This document shows positions 8,441-16,643 of a stretch of 64,000 nucleotides of DNA, piece by piece. Where the stretch lies: assembly GCF_007830595.1 (NCBI RefSeq), contig NZ_VLLD01000002.1; one strand, written 5' to 3'. A program made the translations under genes and the position numbers. The notes under the pieces were generated by a model, which ran no database searches, had not been told where the DNA came from, and worked only from the letters and a program-made list of their open reading frames with translations. Position 1 is the stretch's first letter; the number at the start of each line of letters is the position of its first letter. Source of the DNA: Treponema_B putidum (GTDB lineage Bacteria > Spirochaetota > Spirochaetia > Treponematales > Treponemataceae).

Positions 8441-8501
8441 TGCCGCCTAAATGACAGCTACATAATATTTTTTTGTCTTTTCGATTCGATAGGCAAAGAC
8501 A

Positions 8502-9304
8502 TGCGTCCGTTGCGGTTAATTTTTAAAAACTTGACACAGACTAAAATACTCAAACACCGCTTCCATAGCTCGATCCAGCGGCAGGCAATGTTTCCAGTCT
8601 TCGATTGGGGCATTGTCGCCGTCAGCAGGGATTGTGAATTTTAGCCCGTCAGGCAATTCCTGCATAATTTTACTTATGAGCTTATTTATTTTTTCTTTAT
8701 CCTTAGGACTTGCAAAATCTCTTAAACCGCCGATAAGGCCGTCACGAAATTCTGGAACATCTATCAAATAATCCAAGCGGGAATTCCAGCGGAGGTCTCC
8801 GTAAATATGGGTATAATAAAATATACGGGCAAGAGCCTCTGTTTTTTGCATATTAAAAGACGGGAATATTTCTCTTATGCTTTTAATTAGAATTTCCTTA
8901 CCCAGCTTAAACCGGAGCTGACTCTTATAAAGATGAGTTTTAAATTCCTCTTTTTGTTTGAGATTCCAAATTTGCCATTCTTGAGTATTTAGCTGTTCGG
9001 CAAGCCCTTCAACCTCGTAATTATAATCCCAGCCCCTGTGGGCATAGTATTGGTGGGTACTTGCAGAGCTTTCGGGAGCAACAATTTCATCTGGATTTAT
9101 GTCGGCTATATTCCAATCCCTAAAACGCTGCAAAGCCTCATTGAGCCTTTTTCCGTTTTTATCCTTTACTGTTGCATCCATCAAAACATAGACCGCATCC
9201 TGAATCAGCCTTAATTCTTCCGGTCTTTTTAAAGAAAATTCCTTTCCCAGGATATTTGCGATGTGTTCATCATGTACTTTTCCTGTTGCCATAAAGACCT
9301 CCAA
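8502..9304. repeat. 803-bp direct repeat, copy B
   Basis: Second copy of the repeat at 6072-6874, same length and orientation. It begins TGCGTCCGTTGCGG and ends CCAA just upstream of the gene's ribosome binding site. Unlike copy A, its upstream side keeps a short promoter region shared with a divergent Rpn-type gene. Confidence 0.9.
8516..9292 (-). CDS. Conserved orphan protein, 258 aa, copy B
   Basis: Near-identical to the 6086-6862 product; differences such as ALQRFRDW for ALQSFRDW, SFNMQK for YFNIQK and FASPKDK for FADPKDK are conservative. ATG at 9292 follows GGAGG. A minus-strand TATAAT-like box about 20 nt further up (9313-9318) and the divergent TTGAAA/TATAAT pair at 9359-9387 show two outward promoters between it and the Rpn remnant. 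No function can be named. Two intact copies plus a fragment within 3.2 kb suggest repeated duplication, not simple decay. Confidence 0.75.
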   Translation of the reverse strand: MATGKVHDEHIANILGKEFSLKRPEELRLIQDAVYVLMDATVKDKNGKRLNEALQRFRDWNIADINPDEIVAPESSASTHQYYAHRGWDYNYEVEGLAEQLNTQEWQIWNLKQKEEFKTHLYKSQLRFKLGKEILIKSIREIFPSFNMQKTEALARIFYYTHIYGDLRWNSRLDYLIDVPEFRDGLIGGLRDFASPKDKEKINKLISKIMQELPDGLKFTIPADGDNAPIEDWKHCLPLDRAMEAVFEYFSLCQVFKN

Positions 9305-9358
9305 TGACGATATTATACCATATTGTTTAATACTATGAGAATAAGTCTATCCTGACAA

Positions 9359-9387
9359 TTGAAAAATATCCTATTCTATGATATAAT
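9359..9387 (+). promoter_or_regulatory. Sigma70-type promoter of second Rpn copy
   Basis: TTGAAA at 9359-9364, 17-nt spacer, TATAAT at 9382-9387, 22 nt before the ATG at 9410. Matches 7346-7374 base for base in both boxes. Confidence 0.7.
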
Positions 9388-9409
9388 CAATTTACAGGGG
9401 TAATTAAAA

Positions 9410-9828
9410 ATGCGGAAAAAGTTTGATGATTTAACCATCGCAGACGACTTTATGTTTTGCAAAATCATGCAGGATGAAGAAACGTGTAAAACCTTTCTTG
9501 AAATGACTCTAGCCGATAAAATAGGATAGAAAATATGATAGAAAAATTAAAAAGCAATGAACAAGCGAGAAGCGAATACCGCTTTATCTCAGGGTTTGAA
9601 ATGGATGCCCGCTATTATGGCAGACAAGAAGGTTTAGAAGAAGGTAGACAAGAGGGCTTGAAAGAAGGTAGACAAGCCGGAATGCAAGTTGGAAGAGAAC
9701 AAGGTTTTACAGAAGGGGTAATGCAAACTGCAAAGAACTTGCTTGATATAGGTTTATCTGTTGAAAATATCTCAAAAGCTACAGGTTTAAGTTGTAACGA
9801 AATAGAAAGACTTAAAATTAAGCAGTAA
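9410..9828 (+). pseudogene. Rpn-family nuclease/transposase with central deletion and frame change
   Basis: ATG at 9410 begins MRKKFDDLTIADDFMFCKIM and runs 39 residues to TAG at 9527. A second frame from ATG 9535 to 9828 gives the C-terminal end of the same family, with the typical GRQEG.EEGRQEG repeat and a NISKATGLSCNEIERLK ending. Full-length Rpn proteins are about 300 residues, so the central PD-(D/E)XK nuclease core is missing and the two halves are out of frame. Either a dead gene, or the small C-terminal frame survives as an independent helical protein; Rpn C-terminal small proteins have been discussed for this family. Confidence 0.75.
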
Positions 9829-9870
9829 GTTTAGTCTGCGGTTAAAATTACCGCAAAAAGGAGTTTTTAG

Positions 9871-11151
9871 ATGAAAAAATATTTTTTTTGTTTGGCTGCA
9901 TTTACAATTATTGTAAGTACTTTGTTTACAGGATGTGAGACACTTGAAAGCGGTAAGGGAGAAAAGCAACCTTATTTTAGCGAAAAAAATGAGCAAAAGT
10001 TTCTTAAACCGGATCAAAAAATAAGGTTTACGATCGAGGGGCTTTCAAAGAAAATACAATTTACAAAAGACGGTAAAAGGCTTATGCTTCCCGTGTCTTA
10101 TCAAGAAGCCGAAAAAGTTTTCGGCTTTGATGAAAAAGAAATTGAAGTCCTCAATGACACCTCGACCGGAAATCCATTATGGTATCGTATGAATAAGGTC
10201 TTAAACGCAAATAAAAAACAAAAGCCTTGGGATGTTGCTTCGGCCAACAACGGAACGGGAAATGTTCTTTATATTTTATACCTTGCAGATTTTATCAATG
10301 TTTACGAAGATAAGGCTCCTTCAATGGTAGATATAACAAATGCTCCGGACTGGTTTAAAGAAGTATTGGCATACCGCAAAACCGTTCCTAATTACGGTAA
10401 AACCGAAAAAGATTTTAGCATTAATACATTAAATGCAAAGATAAAAGCCGGAAACAAGGAAGTCGTTGTTTCATAGACTACAAATAAATATTTAAAGGGT
10501 GTTATTATTGAATGGTATCATGATGAGTATATGAATCGTAAAAAAATAACAATTACTGACGGAAGTACAAAATATGTGTTTAAGGATTTGCAAAATCTTA
10601 GACCTTATAAGTTTAAAGTTAGTTTTGCAGATAATTCCGGCGAGATAATAAAAGAAACATATTGGCTGAGGGCTACTCCCAGAAGCGGGGATAAAAATAA
10701 GGATTATATTAAAGGAACTTCCGACTTTGTAAATGCAAAATATGAACTTTTACTTACTGAAGATTATCATATAAGTTGTTATGACTGGGGCAGGGATGTT
10801 AATAAAATAGCCTTTTCTAAAGACGGAAAAATGATATTGGTTCCCAACAAGTTTTTAAAAGCTGAAAATATTTTTGACTACACCAAGGAAGTGATGGGGT
10901 ATAAAGATATTTTTTGGACAAGAATGGAAAAAGTGTTAAAGACTGAAGACAAACAGACTAGTTACTTTGCTGTATCAGCCGGCGAAAACGGTAACGTTCT
11001 ATGGCTCCTTTACTGTGCCGATTTTTTAAATATCTATCAAAAAAAACTCCCCGGCATGGTCGATTTATCGAATGCCCCCGACTGGTTTAAAACTTTAATG
11101 GAACAAAGAAAAAACTCACCCGATTCTTATGTAAAGGATGAGTATAAATAG
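9871..11151 (+). pseudogene. Lipoprotein gene interrupted by an in-frame stop
   Basis: The frame from ATG 9871 codes a lipoprotein (LFTGC lipobox near residue 21) that stops at TAG 10474-10476 after 201 residues. The same frame then continues open to 11151. The tandem intact copy (11211-12488) has TGG (Trp) at the equivalent position, so one G-to-A change explains the break. It falls in a central fibronectin III-like segment, leaving only the first of two related ~110-residue domains. The truncated N-terminal product may still be made and exported. RBS AAGGAG precedes the start. Confidence 0.85.
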
Positions 11152-11210
11152 ATTTTAAAAATGCTTCTTTCCGCCTGTCAATACAGGCGGGGAGGATAAG
11201 GAGTTTTTAT

Positions 11211-12488
11211 ATGAAAAAATATTTTTTTAGTTTGGCTGTATTTACAATTATTATAGGTACTTTGTTTACAGGATGTGAGACACTTGAAAGCGGAAAGGGA
11301 GAAAAACAACCTTATTTTAGCGAAAAAAATGAGCAAAAGTTTCTTAGACCTGAGCAGCAAATAAGGTTTACAACCGAGGGGCTTTCAGAGAAAATACAAT
11401 TTACAAAAGACGGTAAAAGACTTATGCTTCCCGTGTCTTATCAAGAAGCCGAAAAAATATTTGGCTTTGATGAAGAAGAAATTGAATCGCTAAATTCAGA
11501 TTCTTATGATAAACTTTGGATCAGAATGAATAAGGTCTTAAACACAAATAAAAAAACATGGCCTTGGGATGCTGCTGAGACTAATGATTGGGGAGGCAAT
11601 GTTCTTTATATTTTATACCTTGCAGACTTTATCAATATTTATGAAGATAAGGCTCCTTCAGTGGTAGATATGACAAATGCACCGGACTGGTTTAAAGAAG
11701 TATTGGCATACCGCAAAACCGTTCCTAATTACGGTAAAACCGAAAAAGAGCTTAACATAAATACATTAAATGCCAAGGTAATAGCCGGAAACAAGGAAGT
11801 CGTTGTTTCATGGACTACAAATAAATATTTAAAGGGTGTTATTATTGAGCGTTTTGATGATAGTTACTATAATAATCCTAAGAAAGTTACTATAACAGAT
11901 GGAAGTACAAAATATGTGTTTAAAGATTTACAAAACCTTCAATCTTATGAGTTTAAAATTTCTTTTGCAGATAATTCCGGCGAAGTTATAAAAGAAATAT
12001 ATTGGCTGAGGGCAACACCTAGAAGCGGGGATAAAAATAAGGACTATATTAAAGGAACTTCCGACTTTGTAAATGCAAAATATGAACTTTTACTTCCTGA
12101 AACCTATAAGATAGACTATTATTATGGTAAGAGCGTAAATAAAATTTTATTTTCTGAAGACGGTACAATGATATTGGTTCCCAATAAGTTTTTAAAAGGT
12201 GAAAATATTTTTGACTACACCAAGGAAGAGATGGAGTATGATGAAATTTTTTGGACCAGAATGGAAAAGGTGTTAAAAACAGAAAATAAACATCACCATT
12301 ACTATGCTTCAATAGTCGGCGAAAACGGTAATGTTCTATGGCTCCTTTACTGTGCAGATTTTTTAAATATCTATCAAAAAAAGCTACCCGGCATGGTCGA
12401 TTTATCGAATGCCCCCGACTGGTTTAAAACTTTAATGGAACAAAGAAAAAACTCACCCGATTCTTATGTAAAGGATGAGTATAAGTAG
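11211..12488 (+). CDS. Lipoprotein with two related domains around a fibronectin III-like segment
   Basis: A 425-residue protein. Signal peptide residues 1-20 end in the lipobox LFTGC, so it is lipidated at the cysteine and anchored in a membrane. An N-terminal domain (with DGKRLMLPVSYQEAE, YILYLADFINIYEDKAP and NAPDWFKEVL) recurs in the C-terminal third as DGTMILVPNKFLKGE, LLYCADFLNIYQKKLP and NAPDWFKTLM. Between them lies a FN3-like beta segment (KEVVVSWT near 195, YVFKDLQNLQSYEFKISF near 235). This is an internal duplication within a gene that is itself duplicated in tandem. No known function; probably a surface or periplasmic protein. AAGGAG precedes the ATG. Confidence 0.82.
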   Translation: MKKYFFSLAVFTIIIGTLFTGCETLESGKGEKQPYFSEKNEQKFLRPEQQIRFTTEGLSEKIQFTKDGKRLMLPVSYQEAEKIFGFDEEEIESLNSDSYDKLWIRMNKVLNTNKKTWPWDAAETNDWGGNVLYILYLADFINIYEDKAPSVVDMTNAPDWFKEVLAYRKTVPNYGKTEKELNINTLNAKVIAGNKEVVVSWTTNKYLKGVIIERFDDSYYNNPKKVTITDGSTKYVFKDLQNLQSYEFKISFADNSGEVIKEIYWLRATPRSGDKNKDYIKGTSDFVNAKYELLLPETYKIDYYYGKSVNKILFSEDGTMILVPNKFLKGENIFDYTKEEMEYDEIFWTRMEKVLKTENKHHHYYASIVGENGNVLWLLYCADFLNIYQKKLPGMVDLSNAPDWFKTLMEQRKNSPDSYVKDEYK

Positions 12489-12510
12489 GGCTTAAATACA
12501 AGAAAAATGA

Positions 12511-12942
12511 TTAAAATTCGGCTTCAGGATTGTTCCGGTGGATGTATTCCGACCACTTATGATCCGCTCCGGCGATGTGCTCAACAAGCCACCTGCCTAA
12601 AAAATCATAGAATTGGCGTCCTGTTTCGATATTTCCTGAGGCTAGAGGCACAATCGCTTCCTTTATTTTTTTTATAAAAGAATTATGTATGGATGTATGT
12701 TCTTTTAGTTCAGGATACTCATACTCTTTCATAATTTTTTCTTCTTCGGTAAAATGATAATATGTGTAGTCGGATAAATTTTTTATCACTTTACCGATTT
12801 TTAATTTATATTCTTCTTGCGGCAACTCAAGTAAATCTTTAAACTGCCCCATTATGGACAAAAGTTTTTTATGATGTAAATCGATTGTGTTATAACCTAC
12901 GCTTAAGGAGTCTTCCCATTCAAAATTTTTAATTTCACTCAT
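12511..12942 (-). CDS. Bacteriohemerythrin
   Basis: A 143-residue single-domain hemerythrin that binds oxygen at a di-iron site. All seven ligands are present with canonical spacing: H24, H63, E67, H82, H86, H122 and D127. It has no fused methyl-accepting or signalling domain, so a role in O2 storage, scavenging or sensing in an anaerobe is likely. Convergent with the lipoprotein gene. The -10 box lies only 6 nt from the ATG with no Shine-Dalgarno, pointing to a leaderless mRNA. Confidence 0.93.
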   Translation of the reverse strand: MSEIKNFEWEDSLSVGYNTIDLHHKKLLSIMGQFKDLLELPQEEYKLKIGKVIKNLSDYTYYHFTEEEKIMKEYEYPELKEHTSIHNSFIKKIKEAIVPLASGNIETGRQFYDFLGRWLVEHIAGADHKWSEYIHRNNPEAEF

Positions 12943-12948
12943 AAAGGT

Positions 12949-12976
12949 ATTTTAACCTATTACAAAAAAAAGTCAA
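12949..12976 (-). promoter_or_regulatory. Promoter for leaderless hemerythrin mRNA
   Basis: On the minus strand TTGACT (12971-12976), 16-nt spacer, TAAAAT (12949-12954). Transcription should start about 7 nt downstream, at or next to the ATG at 12942. Confidence 0.65.
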
Positions 12977-13024
12977 GGGAAGAATCATATTGATTTCCGT
13001 GTATATAAAAATCTTAAGATGGCC

Positions 13025-13053
13025 TTGACATAGGCCTCTTAAATTGTTACCCT
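13025..13053 (+). promoter_or_regulatory. Promoter of biotin transporter operon
   Basis: TTGACA at 13025-13030, 17-nt spacer, TACCCT at 13048-13053. The weak -10 box overlaps the left arm of the BirA-like operator. Confidence 0.55.
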
Positions 13054-13075
13054 AGTTATATATTTTGGTTATCAA
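13044..13075 (+). promoter_or_regulatory. Putative BirA (biotin repressor) operator
   Basis: TTGTTACCC (13044-13052), 14-nt spacer, GGTTATCAA (13067-13075). Each arm differs by one base from the TTGTTAACC/GGTTAACAA form of the bacterial BirA operator, and the spacing is in its usual range. It lies between the -10 box and the bioY start, so bound BirA-biotinyl-AMP would block transcription. Confidence 0.6.
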
Positions 13076-13092
13076 TTTGATTTGGAGAAAAT

Positions 13093-13704
13093 ATGAGCTC
13101 AAATTTTAAACTATCGATTATGCCGGTTTTTGTTCCGCTTTTTGCGGCCCTTATTGCCGTAAGCGGTTTTATAGCATTTCCGCTCCCCGGGACTCCCGTT
13201 CCCATAGTGCTTCAAAACATGATGCCTATTTTGGCATCGGGGCTTTTAGGAGGGCTTTACGGGACGGCTTCAACAGCTCTTTTTTTGACTGCCGGTTTGA
13301 TCGGCCTTCCAGTTTTTTCTGGAGGCAGGGGAGGCCTAGCTCATCTTGTAGGGCCTACGGGAGGCTTTTTAATAGGTTATCTCGCAGCAGCCGCTTTTTT
13401 GATTATTTTTTTTAGAAGGCCGGGGGCAAAAGACCTTGCCTTAGTTTCTTCAGGGAAAAGTAAGAGCATTAAGTTAATAAACTATTTAAAAATAATTGCA
13501 GCCTCTTTTTCGGGCTTTGCTCTTATTTATGTTTTTGGGATAGCAAGATTTATGCAGCTTACAAACAGGGGGCTTTTTGAAGCCTTGAGCCTTGCCTGCC
13601 TTCCTTATTTGCCGGGGGATTTTATCAAGATGATATTGGTTTCCGCTTTAATTTATAAATTGCGTCCCGTAACGGCAAGATATTTTTTAGAGGCATCTTC
13701 TTAA
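13093..13704 (+). CDS. bioY: Biotin ECF transporter S component BioY
   Basis: A 203-residue membrane protein with about six helices. PLPGTPVPIVLQ near residue 36, the GGLYGTASTALFLTAGLIGLPVF run and GPTGGFLIGYL near 93 are BioY signatures. It captures biotin and docks with the ATPase and EcfT units coded just downstream (3 nt and then an overlap), making a complete BioY-M-N type transporter. GGAG lies before the ATG. The BirA-like operator upstream supports biotin as substrate. An isolated lysine-rich loop between helices is present. Confidence 0.93.
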   Translation: MSSNFKLSIMPVFVPLFAALIAVSGFIAFPLPGTPVPIVLQNMMPILASGLLGGLYGTASTALFLTAGLIGLPVFSGGRGGLAHLVGPTGGFLIGYLAAAAFLIIFFRRPGAKDLALVSSGKSKSIKLINYLKIIAASFSGFALIYVFGIARFMQLTNRGLFEALSLACLPYLPGDFIKMILVSALIYKLRPVTARYFLEASS

Positions 13705-13707
13705 ACT

Positions 13708-14448
13708 ATGAAAGAAGAAATTATAAGCTTAAAAAATATAACCAAGACCTTTGTTCAAAGCTCTTTTGACGGAACGGTTAATTTTAAGGCCTTGGACGAA
13801 ATTTCTTTGAGCGCCTTTAAGGGAGAGTGCCTTCTTATTTCGGGGGCAAACGGTTCGGGGAAAACTCTTCTTATGTCGATTATTGCAGGACTTATAAGAC
13901 CCTCATCAGGAATTTTAGACGTAAAAGAAAGATGCGGCATAGTTTTTCAGGACTCCGGCTTACAGATATTGGGAGAAACACCTGAGGAAGATATTATGTT
14001 CGGGCTAAAAAATATAAAACTGCCGCAGGAAGAAAGGAAAAAAAGATTGGAAGAAGCCTTGGAAAAAACCGGCTTAAAGGATAAGCGCTATTATTCTTCC
14101 CGTTCCTTGTCTGGAGGAGAAAAGAGGCGGCTTTGTGTTGCAGGAATTTTAGCTATGAAGTTTCCCGTAATCATCTTTGATGAGCCCTATGCAAATTTGG
14201 ATTATGAAGGGGTAGTGCAGGTCAACACCCTTATTAAAGAATTAAAGACCGAAAACTATACCCTTCTTCTTTTAAGCCACGAGCTTGAAAAATGCTATGC
14301 CCTTGCCGATAGGTTTTTAGTTCTCCATCAGGGGAAAAAGGTTTTTGACGGGACTGCTGAAGAGGGCTTAAAGCAAAACCTAAAAGAATGGAGTATAAGA
14401 CCTCCGCTTACTTCATATACAAAGAGGGAGGATTTAATTTGGATATAA
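13708..14448 (+). CDS. bioM: ECF transporter ATPase for biotin (BioM/EcfA-like)
   Basis: A 246-residue ABC ATPase. Walker A GANGSGKT near residue 49, Q-loop VFQDSG near 88, signature SLSGGEKRR near 132, Walker B VIIFDEPYANLD near 153 and switch histidine LLSHEL near 189. Starts three bases after bioY and overlaps the EcfT gene. A single ATPase gene is present, as in BioMN systems. It energises BioY. No other S components are nearby, so it is probably dedicated to biotin. Confidence 0.9.
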   Translation: MKEEIISLKNITKTFVQSSFDGTVNFKALDEISLSAFKGECLLISGANGSGKTLLMSIIAGLIRPSSGILDVKERCGIVFQDSGLQILGETPEEDIMFGLKNIKLPQEERKKRLEEALEKTGLKDKRYYSSRSLSGGEKRRLCVAGILAMKFPVIIFDEPYANLDYEGVVQVNTLIKELKTENYTLLLLSHELEKCYALADRFLVLHQGKKVFDGTAEEGLKQNLKEWSIRPPLTSYTKREDLIWI

Positions 14449-15050
14449 GACCCTTATTTTCTTACCGGAGGGGAACGAGCTTTTTATATAAGATGTCCCC
14501 TCTTTTAAAACTGTTTTTTCTTTTCGGGTTTACAGCCCTGATCTGTTTTTTTCCTAATTATGTTCCGTTTTTTTCGGTTTTTTTTGTTTTTTTTGCCCGT
14601 TTTATAGGCTTCACGTTTTTAGAGCAATTACGGGATTTTAAACCTATCCTGCCTTATTGTCTGCTTCTTGTAAGCCTCCATGTTTTTTCAGTTTTTATAA
14701 AAACGGAAAGCAGCATAAAAGATTTGACATTTCTTATCTTAAAACTCATCTGCCTTATGCAGATAAGTTCCCTTTTTTTTAATACCACAAGCTCTCTTCA
14801 ATTAAAGGAAACTCTGGAAAAAAAATTACCCCTTAGGATGTCGGTTTTATTTTCTCTTTTCTTGTTTTTCATTCCTCTTTTGTTTTCTATTTGGACAAAG
14901 CTGGATTACTCTTGGAAGGCAAGGGGAGGTAAAAAAAGCCTTTTAAAAATTTTTAAACTTTTTCCGATTTTTATTTCCGAAGCCCTTTATAAGGGGAAAA
15001 AACTTTTATATGCACTAAAAAATAGGAAACAGAGTTTTGGGTTTGAGTGA
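14439..15050 (+). CDS. bioN: ECF transporter transmembrane component (BioN/EcfT-like)
   Basis: About 204 residues, with several hydrophobic helices and the EcfT landmark SWKARGGKKSLLKI near the end (the ARG coupling motif) and MSPLLKLFFLF near the start. I chose TTG 14439 because GGGAGGA lies six bases upstream and this gives a 10-nt overlap with the ATPase; an ATG further up at 14388 is in frame but has no site and lies deep in the ATPase. It couples ATP hydrolysis to BioY. Unusually rich in Phe and Leu. Confidence 0.85.
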   Translation: MDIRPLFSYRRGTSFLYKMSPLLKLFFLFGFTALICFFPNYVPFFSVFFVFFARFIGFTFLEQLRDFKPILPYCLLLVSLHVFSVFIKTESSIKDLTFLILKLICLMQISSLFFNTTSSLQLKETLEKKLPLRMSVLFSLFLFFIPLLFSIWTKLDYSWKARGGKKSLLKIFKLFPIFISEALYKGKKLLYALKNRKQSFGFE

Positions 15051-15105
15051 AGGATTGGAAAATTTTAAGCGTTATTTCTACATCGATAAAAAATTTACCG
15101 CATAG

Positions 15106-15134
15106 TTGACGGCTTAGCTCTTATTTTGTATAAT
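15106..15134 (+). promoter_or_regulatory. Promoter for leaderless def mRNA
   Basis: TTGACG (15106-15111), 17-nt spacer, TATAAT (15129-15134). Only 8 nt separate the -10 box from the def ATG, and no Shine-Dalgarno is seen. Confidence 0.7.
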
Positions 15135-15142
15135 TATACTCT

Positions 15143-15652
15143 ATGAAAGTGTTATATTTAGGAGTGGAAACTTTAAGGGAAGTATCCAAACCTGTTGAAA
15201 CAATAGATGAAAATATCAAAAAACTTGTGGACGAAATGTTTGTTACCGTAAAAAAAGAAAACGGAATAGGTTTAGCCGCTCCTCAAGTAGGAGAAAACAT
15301 AAGACTTTTTATCGTATTTATAAACGAACAAAAATATATTTTTATAAATCCTGAAATTATCGAAACATCTCAGGAAATGTGTTTGATGGAAGAAGGCTGT
15401 TTGAGCATACCGAATGTCTATGATAATGTTATGCGTCCGTCTTCGGTAAGAGTTCAGTTTTTGGATATTGAGGGCAAAATAAAAACCATAGATGCATCAG
15501 GCCTTCTTGCCAGAGTTATTCAACACGAAAATGATCACTTAAACGGAATCCTTTTTATAGACCGTCTAAGTGAAGAAAAAAAAGCCGAGGCGATCGAAAG
15601 GTTTGAACATAAAAAGGCTCTTTCTTTAAAAAAGAGGATCCGTCTGAGATGA
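15143..15652 (+). CDS. def: Peptide deformylase
   Basis: A 169-residue enzyme that removes the formyl group from the N-terminal Met of new proteins. The three family motifs are intact: GIGLAAPQVG near 46, EEGCLSIP near 89 (metal cysteine) and HENDHLNG near 131 (two metal His and catalytic Glu). It overlaps fmt by ATGA, so formylation and deformylation enzymes are coupled. The promoter arrangement suggests translation from a leaderless message. Confidence 0.97.
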   Translation: MKVLYLGVETLREVSKPVETIDENIKKLVDEMFVTVKKENGIGLAAPQVGENIRLFIVFINEQKYIFINPEIIETSQEMCLMEEGCLSIPNVYDNVMRPSSVRVQFLDIEGKIKTIDASGLLARVIQHENDHLNGILFIDRLSEEKKAEAIERFEHKKALSLKKRIRLR

Positions 15653-16617
15653 AAATCTTTTTTGCAGGAACCCCTTCCTGTGCCGTTCCGGCTTTAAATT
15701 TAATAGCTCGAGAATTTGACCTTTGCGGAGTCTTGACAAATCCTCCGGCTCCGGCAGGGCGGAACAAAAAGATACGGGATTCCGAAATAGCGGCTGCAGT
15801 AAAAGAGCTTATAAAAGAAGGGACCTTACCGGAAGATTTTCCTGTTTTGATGCCCCAAAAACTTGATGAAGAATTTAGAAAAGAGCTTATAACTTTAAAG
15901 CCCGATCTTTTGGTTTGTTTTGCCTACGGTAAAATTTTCGGGCCTAAGACTATGGCCGTTTTTCCGCTGGGCGGAATAAATATTCATCCCTCTCTTTTAC
16001 CTAGGTGGAGGGGCTCTGCTCCCGTTCCTGCAGCTATACTGGCGGGAGATAGAGTTACCGGGATAACAATTCAAACCCTTGCTCAAAAAACGGATTCGGG
16101 AAATATTTTAGGACAGCTTGAAATTCCTTTAAACAATTCCGAAACTACCGAAAGCCTATTAGCTGATTGTTCCGGTAAGTGCTGCCCGCTTTTGCGTGAT
16201 GTGCTTTCTGATTTTGAAAATAAATTAAAAACGGCAAAACCTCAAGAAGAGGCGAAAGCTCTTTATTGTTCAATGCTAAAAAAAGAAGACGGGCTTATAG
16301 ATTGGTCAAAGTCAGCCCAAGAAATTGAAAGAAAAATAAGAGCCTTTACCCCATGGCCGGGCTGCTTTACCTTTAAAAAGGGTGAAAAAATAAACATAAT
16401 TGAAGCCGATTTATATGATGGGGCTTCAAATGAAATGACAAAAAATAAAAAATTTGGTACAATACTGGGAACAGATAAAAAACGGGGTATTTTAGTTCAA
16501 ACAGGGAATGGAATACTTGCTGTTTCGGTATTGCAAAAACAGGCTAAAAAAAAGCTTGAATGGAAAGACTTTTTAAACGGCTCATCCGATTTTTTGGACG
16601 GCGGTTTTGAAACATAA
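15649..16617 (+). CDS. fmt: Methionyl-tRNA formyltransferase
   Basis: A 322-residue enzyme that formylates initiator Met-tRNA using 10-formyl-THF. INIHPSLLPRWRGSAPV near 108 holds the catalytic His and the SLLP.yRG motif, TDSGNIL near 150 the aspartate, and the C-terminal half has the tRNA-binding domain (FTPWPGCF near 237). Start ATG overlaps the def stop by four bases. The usual length is ~310-320 residues. Confidence 0.97.
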   Translation: MKIFFAGTPSCAVPALNLIAREFDLCGVLTNPPAPAGRNKKIRDSEIAAAVKELIKEGTLPEDFPVLMPQKLDEEFRKELITLKPDLLVCFAYGKIFGPKTMAVFPLGGINIHPSLLPRWRGSAPVPAAILAGDRVTGITIQTLAQKTDSGNILGQLEIPLNNSETTESLLADCSGKCCPLLRDVLSDFENKLKTAKPQEEAKALYCSMLKKEDGLIDWSKSAQEIERKIRAFTPWPGCFTFKKGEKINIIEADLYDGASNEMTKNKKFGTILGTDKKRGILVQTGNGILAVSVLQKQAKKKLEWKDFLNGSSDFLDGGFET

Positions 16618-16643
16618 ATTTTAAGATATGGATGGTGTAATCA

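Noticed and set aside
8423..8644. 73-aa plus-strand frame after the DUF3368 toxin
   Set aside because: It mostly reads the opposite strand of the 258-aa repeat gene and lacks a ribosome binding site.
11151..11210. Separate terminator and promoter between the tandem lipoprotein genes
   Set aside because: A short G/C hairpin (CCGCCTGT...ACAGGCGG) is present, but no T-run or clear -35/-10 pair, so no call was made.
6072..12488. CRISPR array suggested by many repeats
   Set aside because: The repeats are whole-gene duplications of 800-1300 bp; no short regularly spaced repeats or cas genes were seen.
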